From: JAJDOD01 sp050299835
Lineage (GTDB): Bacteria > Pseudomonadota > Alphaproteobacteria > Rhodobacterales > Rhodobacteraceae
Reading direction: 5' to 3'
NCBI GenBank assembly: GCA_050299835.1
Contig: JBNKWP010000002.1
Location: forward strand, 1 to 64,000
DNA length: 64,000 bases
The translations under genes and the position numbers were made by a program. This document shows positions 58,817 to 64,000 of this stretch, piece by piece; position 1 is the stretch's first letter, and every line of letters starts with the position of its first letter. The notes below the pieces were generated by a model, which was given only the letters and a program-made list of their open reading frames with translations, was not told the DNA's origin and did no database searches.

Positions 58817-59531
58817 TTTCAGCGGACAGGTGGCGATCATCACCGGCGGCGCTCAAGGCATCGGTTACGCCTGCGCGGAACGTCTGGCCCGCGATAGCGC
58901 GAGGATCGTTATCTGGGACCTGAATGGTGAGAAAGCCGCCCAGGCGGCGGCAAGTCTGGGCGGCACCGGACACGCCTGCGACGTCGCTGACTGGGAAAGT
59001 GTCCGGGCTGCGGCGGAGGCCACCGGCCCCGCCTCCATCGTCGTCAACTCCGCCGGAATCGCAGGACCGATCGCGCCGCTCGACGAATATGACGTGGACG
59101 ATTGGCACCGGATCGTCGAAATCAACCTGAACGGTACCTTCCACGTCAACCGCGCCGTGATCCCGGCGATGAAGGCGGCGGGCTATGGGCGCATCGTCAA
59201 CATCGCCTCCGTCGCCGGCAAGGAAGGCAACCCCAATGCCGCGGCCTATGCCGCCTCCAAGGCAGGCGTGATCGGACTGACCAAGGCGGTGGGCAAGGAA
59301 CTGGCGGGCTTTGATATCGCGGTCAATTGCGTGACCCCGGCAGCGGCGCAGACCCCGATCCTCGAGCAACTGACCGACGAATTCATCGCCTTCATGAAAT
59401 CGAAGATCCCGAAGGGACGGCTGGTCGAGGTCGAGGAGATCGCCAACATGGTCGCCTGGCTCGCTTCGCCGGACTGTTCCTTCACCACGGGCGGCGTCTT
59501 CGACATCTCCGGCGGTCGGGCCACCTACTGA
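58803..59531 (+). CDS. Short-chain dehydrogenase/reductase 2
   Basis: 242 residues from ATG 58803, inside the end of the DMT gene. Cofactor motif TGGAQGIGYACAERLA, NSAGIAGPIAPLDEYDVDDW, active-site Ser NIASVAGKEGNPNAAAYAASKAGVIG with Tyr-x3-Lys, and DCSFTTGGVFDISGGRATY at the end. It resembles 3-oxoacyl-ACP reductase/2-deoxy-gluconate dehydrogenase-type SDRs. It ends the coupled operon, 30 bp before the dispersed repeat copy C. Confidence 0.92.
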   Translation: MATYDFSGQVAIITGGAQGIGYACAERLARDSARIVIWDLNGEKAAQAAASLGGTGHACDVADWESVRAAAEATGPASIVVNSAGIAGPIAPLDEYDVDDWHRIVEINLNGTFHVNRAVIPAMKAAGYGRIVNIASVAGKEGNPNAAAYAASKAGVIGLTKAVGKELAGFDIAVNCVTPAAAQTPILEQLTDEFIAFMKSKIPKGRLVEVEEIANMVAWLASPDCSFTTGGVFDISGGRATY

Positions 59532-59560
59532 TTTGCGCCGGCTTTGCTGTCGCCGTGGCA

Positions 59561-59627
59561 GGGGGACGCTGTCCCCCGCTTGGCCTTCGGCCAATTCACC
59601 CCCAGGGATATTTCCGGGCCGATAATC
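59561..59627 (-). repeat. Dispersed intergenic repeat, copy C (reverse orientation)
   Basis: Read on the minus strand: head ATTATCGGCCCGGAAATATC then CCTGGGGGTG, then TTGGCC-TTC-GGCCAA (59580-59594) and GGGGGAC-GCT... GTCCCCC (59561-59577). The head matches copy A at nearly every base. It lies between the SDR stop and the class I aminotransferase start. Confidence 0.85.
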
Positions 59628-59690
59628 TGCGAGGGCTTTTCTATGCCCCCCGCCTTCGCTATCCGGTGAGAGCAATCAGGGAGGATCACG

Positions 59691-60854
59691 ATGCTGAAGA
59701 CGATTGCCGGGTTCGACCGGATCGGGGAAGAGAACGCGTTCGCGGTGCTGGCCCGCGCGGGCGCACTTGCCGCAGAAGGCAAGGATGTCATCAACCTCGG
59801 CATCGGCCAGCCCGATTTCCCGACGCCGGAGAACATCTCGGAGGCCGCGATCCGCGCGATCCGCGACGGTCATCACGGCTACACGCCCGCGACCGGCATC
59901 CTGCCGCTGCGCGAGGCGGTGAGCGCCGATCTCGACCGTCGCTTCGGGGCTGAGGTCAGCCCGGAGAACATCCTGATCGTGCCCGGCGGCAAGGTGACCA
60001 TGTTCGCCGCGATCCTGATGTTCGGCGAACCGGGTGCCGAGATCCTCTATCCCGATCCCGGCTTCCCGATCTATCGCTCGATGATCGAGTTCACCGGCGC
60101 CAGACCCGTCCCGATTCCGATCCGCGAGGAAAACGGTTTCGCCTTCTCGGCAGAGGAAACCCTGAGCCTGATCACCGACAAGACCCGGCTTGTCATCGTC
60201 AACTCGCCCGCCAACCCTTGCGGCGGCGTCACGCCAAAGGCGGAGATCGACGCGCTGGTGGCAGGCCTGCCGGGCCATGTCGCGATCATGTCGGACGAGA
60301 TCTACGACCAGATGCTCTATGACGGGGAAGAGCATGTCACGCTTCTGAACTACCCCGAGATCCGTGACCGTCTGATCCTGCTCAACGGCTGGTCCAAGAC
60401 CTATGCCATGACCGGATGGCGGCTCGGATACTCGGTCTGGCCGCAGGAGCTTTACGACAAGGCCCGAAAGCTAGCCGTCAACGCCTGGTCCTGCGTCAAC
60501 GCGCCTTCGCAATACGCCGCGCTGGAGGCGCTGACCGGCCCGCAGGACGCGGTGGCCGCGATGATGACAGAGTTCGACGCGCGTCGGCACCTTGTAGTCG
60601 ATCTGCTGAACGATCTCCCCGGCGTCTCCTGCATCGTGCCCAAGGGCGCGTTCTACGCCTTCCCCAACATTAAGGAGACCGGATGGCAGGCCAAGAAACT
60701 GGCCTCTGCCCTTCTCGAAGGCCCCGGGGTTGCCACCATTGGCGGACCCGATTTCGGAACACTGGGAGAGGGTTACATCCGGCTGTCCTACGCCAACAGC
60801 CAGGACAATATCCGCGAGGCGCTGGCCCGGATGAAGGATTTCCTGGAAGCGTGA
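59691..60854 (+). CDS. Class I/II aminotransferase
   Basis: 387 residues of fold type I: LGIGQPDFPTPENISEAAI, the PLP-binding VPGGKVTMFAAILMFGEPGAE, NSPANPCGGV, MSDEIYDQMLYDGEEHV and the Schiff-base lysine in LNGWSKTYAMTGWRLGYSVWP. The family includes aspartate, alanine and aromatic aminotransferases; the substrate is not defined. GGGAGGATCACG precedes the start. It stands between the dispersed repeat and a hypothetical gene, and could interconvert the amino acid of the local pathway. Confidence 0.92.
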   Translation: MLKTIAGFDRIGEENAFAVLARAGALAAEGKDVINLGIGQPDFPTPENISEAAIRAIRDGHHGYTPATGILPLREAVSADLDRRFGAEVSPENILIVPGGKVTMFAAILMFGEPGAEILYPDPGFPIYRSMIEFTGARPVPIPIREENGFAFSAEETLSLITDKTRLVIVNSPANPCGGVTPKAEIDALVAGLPGHVAIMSDEIYDQMLYDGEEHVTLLNYPEIRDRLILLNGWSKTYAMTGWRLGYSVWPQELYDKARKLAVNAWSCVNAPSQYAALEALTGPQDAVAAMMTEFDARRHLVVDLLNDLPGVSCIVPKGAFYAFPNIKETGWQAKKLASALLEGPGVATIGGPDFGTLGEGYIRLSYANSQDNIREALARMKDFLEA

Positions 60855-60901
60855 CGATTCGATGAAGCGAGGCCCGCCGCGTTGTTCGTTCGGAATGCAC
60901 T

Positions 60902-61522
60902 ATGGCAGGTTGGCCCGGCGTCGCGATTTCGCCCCTGAACGAACAACTGAGGATCGGCTTGTGGGAAGGTCATAACGGCGCGACGCCCCATTTCCGCCGG
61001 ACCACGGAATCGAGCCGCACTCCCGACGAGATCATAGGTTTCGACTTCGTGCCAACTGAGGGGTTCCTTCCGACGGAGGCCGGGTTTGCGCCGACACCGG
61101 AGGCCGCCGAATACCCGCTGGAGATGGTGCTGACGGCCCGCGGCGCGACCATGTCTTCGATGGTCTACAACATGTTCCCGCCGATGCAGGCGACGCTGAC
61201 CATCGACGGACCGGAATTCGGCTTCGAAACGACCGGCTATCAGCAGGGCATGGGACCGGGCAACGTTACGCTCGACATGGCCGTCACCGGAACCGATCGC
61301 GGGCATGAGGTAGACGGCACCATCACCATCGAAAACACGCTAACGGCCGGGGGCGCGGACATGTTCTGGAAGACCATGGAGCTTCGGCTGGAGGAATTCG
61401 CCCCGCAATTCTCCGGCGACGAGGTATCTTTCGTCTCGTCCTGGGTCGGCGAAGCCGTCACCTTCGGCGGTGACATCCAGCCGCTCACCTTCTCTCTGGT
61501 GGGCACCGGCGTCGCAGGGTAG
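60902..61522 (+). CDS. Hypothetical protein, predicted beta-rich
   Basis: 206 residues from ATG 60902, no good ribosome site. There is no signal peptide and no membrane helix. The sequence alternates short strands and Gly/Thr turns (LEMVLTARGATMSSMVYNMFPPMQATLTIDG, GNVTLDMAVTGTDRGHEVDGTITIENTL), and ends in GEAVTFGGDIQPLTFSLVG. I do not recognise the family. It fits between an aminotransferase and a hydroxyacid dehydrogenase on one strand. Opposite-strand frames here look like shadows. Confidence 0.6.
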   Translation: MAGWPGVAISPLNEQLRIGLWEGHNGATPHFRRTTESSRTPDEIIGFDFVPTEGFLPTEAGFAPTPEAAEYPLEMVLTARGATMSSMVYNMFPPMQATLTIDGPEFGFETTGYQQGMGPGNVTLDMAVTGTDRGHEVDGTITIENTLTAGGADMFWKTMELRLEEFAPQFSGDEVSFVSSWVGEAVTFGGDIQPLTFSLVGTGVAG

Positions 61523-61547
61523 CATCGCCGCCGGAGAGGAGACACCC

Positions 61548-62450
61548 ATGAAAAAACCAGCAATCGGTTTCATCGGCGTCGGCCTGATGGGCCACGGCAT
61601 GGCGAAGAATATCGTGGAGGCGGGATATCCGCTGCACGTCATGGCACATCGCAAGCGTGAAGCTGTGGACGACCTGATCGGGCGCGGCGCGGTCGAGGTC
61701 GGCTCGCCCAAAGAGATGGCCGAGAAATCGGAAATCGTCTTTCTCTGCGTCACCGGCTCCCCGCAGGTCGAAGGCGCGATCCGGGGCGAGGACGGGCTGC
61801 TCGCCGGGTTGCAGAAGGACGCGGTGATCGTCGATTGTTCCACCGCAGATCCGGTCTCCACCCTCGCACTGGCCGCGGAAATCGCGGCGGCGGGCGGGCA
61901 TATGGCCGATGCGCCCTTGTCGCGGACCCCAAAAGAGGCCTGGGAAGGCACGCTCGACGCGATGGTCGGCGCAAGCCCCGAGGTCTTCGCCCGCATCAAG
62001 CCGGTGATCGAGACCTGGGCGGGCGTAATCGTGCATCTGGGTGAGGTCGGACTCGGCCACAAGATGAAACTGATCAACAATTTCATCGGCATGGGCTATG
62101 GTGCGCTCTATGCCGAGGCGCTTGCGTTGGCCAGAAAATCCGGCCTCAGCGCAGAACAGTTCGACAGCGTCATCCGGCCGGGACGGCTTTCCAACGGGTT
62201 CTACGAGACCTACATGAAATGGACGCTGGAGCAGGACGAGGACGCCCACCGCTTCGCAATCTCCAACGCGCATAAAGACATGGCCTATCTCGCCAATCTC
62301 GCGGTCTCCGTCGGCGCGGTGAACCCGATGCAGTCGGTGGTCAAAAACGCCTATGCGGCGATGGAGGCTGCCGGCGAAGGCGAACGCTATGTGCCGATGC
62401 TGGCAGATTTCATCGCCCGGGTGAACGGGCTCGACGACCGGCAGGGCTGA
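61548..62450 (+). CDS. Beta-hydroxyacid dehydrogenase (3-hydroxyisobutyrate dehydrogenase family) 2
   Basis: 300 residues from ATG 61548, preceded by GGAGAGGAGACACCC. NAD(P) motif GFIGVGLMGHGMAKNIVEAG, substrate motif DAPLSRTPKEAWEGTLDAMVG, and catalytic Lys in GLGHKMKLINNFIGMG. The family oxidises 3-hydroxyisobutyrate, tartronate semialdehyde and related compounds. It is similar in plan to the protein at 57022, suggesting two beta-hydroxyacid steps in the same region. Confidence 0.92.
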   Translation: MKKPAIGFIGVGLMGHGMAKNIVEAGYPLHVMAHRKREAVDDLIGRGAVEVGSPKEMAEKSEIVFLCVTGSPQVEGAIRGEDGLLAGLQKDAVIVDCSTADPVSTLALAAEIAAAGGHMADAPLSRTPKEAWEGTLDAMVGASPEVFARIKPVIETWAGVIVHLGEVGLGHKMKLINNFIGMGYGALYAEALALARKSGLSAEQFDSVIRPGRLSNGFYETYMKWTLEQDEDAHRFAISNAHKDMAYLANLAVSVGAVNPMQSVVKNAYAAMEAAGEGERYVPMLADFIARVNGLDDRQG

Positions 62451-62632
62451 ACATCGCGGCGTCAGTGCAAGTTTGCAGCGCCGCAGAAATCACCGGGGGG
62501 CCGCTCGTCCCAAAGCAAAATGCCACCGCGATGCGCTACCCTGATGCGCGACGGAGCTCTGTCGGTCAAAGGCTTTCTGAAACCGGAACGGGCGCTGTCT
62601 GAGACGTTACCAGCGACGCCAACCGGATTGAA

Positions 62633-63538
62633 CTAGGCAACCGATTGACGCAGCCTTGTCGCGTTTCGGGCCTCCTGCGTGATCCAGTCGCAAAACGCCT
62701 GAGCCAAGGGGTTGGAGATGACCGAAGGCGTCACTGTGTAATATCTCCCCTGGCTGGCGCTGAGTTTGCCAAAGGCCACCAAAGTCCCTTGCGCCAATTC
62801 CTGCTCGATCAGGTAGCTTGGCACGATTGCCGCACCGAGCCCTCCGATTGCCGCGCCGATCATGGTCGAAAACTGATCGAAGGCGTCGCCCGCAACAGCC
62901 CGTTGGGGATTAAGCCCGCTATCCGCGAAAAACTCCGGCCAGGCGGAGCGGCGTGTCATCAGATGCAAAAGCGGCAACCTTTCAGCATGACTGGGTGCTG
63001 AAATACCCATGTCTTCGATCATTGCCGGCGATGCCACGGCCACCAGACCTTCTGGGAACAATTCCGTCAAATTGCCACCGATCCATTCCGGGTGGCCAAA
63101 ATGGATCGCCACATCGACACCGTCTTTTATGAGGTCAAAAGGTTCCGAACGGCTTTTCAGGGTCAGGCGAACGCCAGGATGGAGCCGCCGAAAGTTCACC
63201 AGACGTTTTGCCAGCCAACGCGCTGCGAATGTTGGCAATACGGCAATTGTCAGCGTTTGACCGGTATCGCCCGCACCTTGCGCCTTGCTGATGATATCGC
63301 GCAGCGTCTCAAGTCCGGGATGAAGTTCCGCCGCAAGCGCCAACCCGGCGGCGGTGAGCGCCACGCCGCGCCCCTCTTTGCGAAACAACTGAGTGCCTAT
63401 GATCTCTTCCAGTTCCTTGACCTGACGACTGACGGCGGCTTGCGAGATGCGCAGTTCTTCCGCGGCGGAGGTGTAGCTTTGGTGCTTGGCCGCAGCTTCA
63501 AAGCTGCGCAAGACCGCAAATGATGGCAACATTTCCAT
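62633..63538 (-). CDS. LysR-family regulator divergent from gcdH (GcvA/GcdR-like)
   Basis: 301 residues. HTH near 5-64 (LPSFAVLRSFEAAAKHQSYTSAAEELRISQAAVSRQVKELE), then an effector domain of the GcvA type (TLTIAVLPTFAARWLAKRLVNFRRLHPGVRL, AIHFGHPEWIGGNLTELFPEGLVAVASP, IGGLGAAIVPSYLIEQEL). A Met two codons in is an alternative start. LysR genes beside gcdH (GcdR) control glutaryl-CoA dehydrogenase in other proteobacteria, and the divergent layout here supports the same. Confidence 0.93.
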   Translation of the reverse strand: MEMLPSFAVLRSFEAAAKHQSYTSAAEELRISQAAVSRQVKELEEIIGTQLFRKEGRGVALTAAGLALAAELHPGLETLRDIISKAQGAGDTGQTLTIAVLPTFAARWLAKRLVNFRRLHPGVRLTLKSRSEPFDLIKDGVDVAIHFGHPEWIGGNLTELFPEGLVAVASPAMIEDMGISAPSHAERLPLLHLMTRRSAWPEFFADSGLNPQRAVAGDAFDQFSTMIGAAIGGLGAAIVPSYLIEQELAQGTLVAFGKLSASQGRYYTVTPSVISNPLAQAFCDWITQEARNATRLRQSVA

Positions 63539-63569
63539 ACCCTCATGTCATGAGTAATTGACAAATTCA

Positions 63570-63583
63570 TGCATTTTTATGCA
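63570..63583. promoter_or_regulatory. Palindrome between LysR regulator and gcdH
   Basis: TGCAT-TTTT-ATGCA in the 85-bp divergent region, about 41 bp before the gcdH start. LysR proteins bind T-N11-A sites in such places; this is a candidate. Confidence 0.4.
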
Positions 63584-63623
63584 GGAGACAAGAGCGTATT
63601 CTGGACCAGATCCGGAGAAGACA

Positions 63624-64000
63624 ATGAAAGACACAGCAGCCGCAGGCTTTGGCCCAGACCTCAGCAGCTTTGACTGGGAAGACCCCTTTCGCCTGACCGA
63701 CCAGTTGACCGAAGATCAACGCATGTTGTCCGATNNNNNNNNNNCCGCGGAAGAACGGGTGGAGCCCGAGGTTTTCGCCGAAATGGGCGAAGCCGGGCTT
63801 TTGGGCGTGACCATCGCCGAGGACCTGGGCGGCCTTGGGGCAGACTATGTCACCTATGGGTTGGTTGCCCGCGAGATCGAGCGCGTGGACAGCGGATACC
63901 GTTCGATGATGTCCGTGCAGTCGTCTCTGGTGATGTACCCAATTGACGCCTATGGCACCGATGCCCAGCGGCAAAAGTATTTGCCCGGCCTGGCCAGCGG
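63624..64000 (+). CDS. gcdH: Glutaryl-CoA dehydrogenase (N-terminal part; contains assembly gap, runs off window)
   Basis: From ATG 63624 (GGAGAAGACA upstream) the frame gives MKDTAAAGFGPDLSSFDWED, then, after the N run, FAEMGEAGLLGVTIAEDLGG and VDSGYRSMMSVQSSLVMYPI, a GcdH signature. The enzyme is an FAD acyl-CoA dehydrogenase that oxidises and decarboxylates glutaryl-CoA to crotonyl-CoA in lysine and tryptophan breakdown. Reading frame is kept across the 10 N. Between MLSD and EERVEPEV relatives carry roughly 15-20 more residues, so part of the coding sequence is missing from the assembly. Confidence 0.92.
   Translation, partial: MKDTAAAGFGPDLSSFDWEDPFRLTDQLTEDQRMLSDXXXXAEERVEPEVFAEMGEAGLLGVTIAEDLGGLGADYVTYGLVAREIERVDSGYRSMMSVQSSLVMYPIDAYGTDAQRQKYLPGLAS
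63735..63744. other. Assembly gap (10 N)
   Basis: Ten N inside gcdH. The number is probably a placeholder, since more residues are expected at this point in the protein family. Confidence 0.95.

Overview
The window is a high-GC chromosomal stretch from an alphaproteobacterium, most likely a marine Rhodobacteraceae (Roseobacter-group) organism. The reasons are the gene families and their arrangement: a stand-alone ctaD followed by a DUF2244 gene, yqeY divergent from carA, paired Lrp/AsnC regulators divergent from ilvC, an MttB-family methyltransferase without pyrrolysine, several HAAT-type (Liv-like) ABC transporters, and the head-plus-two-hairpin intergenic repeats. A run of 10 N near the right end shows that the source is a draft assembly. 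I see no CRISPR array, transposase, integrase or rRNA; one tRNA (Tyr) is present.

Layout. 1-8.2 kb: an XRE regulator (cut by the left edge) faces a six-gene operon for a HAAT ABC transporter with a Tat-exported binding protein, ending in acetyl-CoA synthetase; a perfect palindrome lies between them. 8.2-24.4 kb: housekeeping and mixed genes, namely an NHL-type secreted protein, an EEP-family hydrolase, ctaD, DUF2244, yqeY/carA, a membrane GT2 glycosyltransferase, a GntR regulator, a pyrimidine nucleotidase, a UbiH-like hydroxylase, a class V aminotransferase, two coupled Lrp regulators, ilvC and an RTX-repeat protein. 24.5 kb: tRNA-Tyr, then hairpins and 11-bp tandem repeats.

24.9-39.9 kb: a long run of minus-strand genes. 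From its 5' end it encodes a long-chain-type acyl-CoA ligase, a complete HAAT ABC transporter interleaved with five small mostly membrane proteins (nearly all joined by 4-base or 1-base start/stop overlaps), then a PaaK-like ligase, an SGNH esterase, carnitine 3-dehydrogenase fused to a thioesterase, a HAD phosphatase and an MttB-family methyltransferase. A perfect 16-bp palindrome lies upstream of the first gene. My inference is uptake and breakdown of an organic acid or of acylated quaternary amines; the substrate is not proven.

40.1-40.9 kb is a small AT-rich patch with two convergent small membrane-protein genes. 41.0-46.7 kb: a polyamine system, with potF-A-B-C-like transporter genes divergent from a putrescine-type aminotransferase.

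47.0-62.5 kb: a dense catabolic region with sugar-acid type enzymes (2-hydroxyacid dehydrogenase, FAH-family hydrolase, two SDRs, DenD-like dehydrogenase, UxaA-family dehydratase), two PhyH-family dioxygenases, an FAD amine/amino-acid oxidase, two beta-hydroxyacid dehydrogenases, a DMT exporter/importer and a class I aminotransferase, with one LysR regulator and a partly decayed stretch at 53.2-53.7 kb. The complete pathway is not one I recognise. 62.6-64 kb: a LysR regulator divergent from glutaryl-CoA dehydrogenase (gcdH), which contains the assembly gap and runs off the right edge.

Three dispersed copies of one intergenic repeat (about 44.0, 51.7 and 59.6 kb) and a double REP-like palindrome (31.9 kb) sit between genes of these operons.
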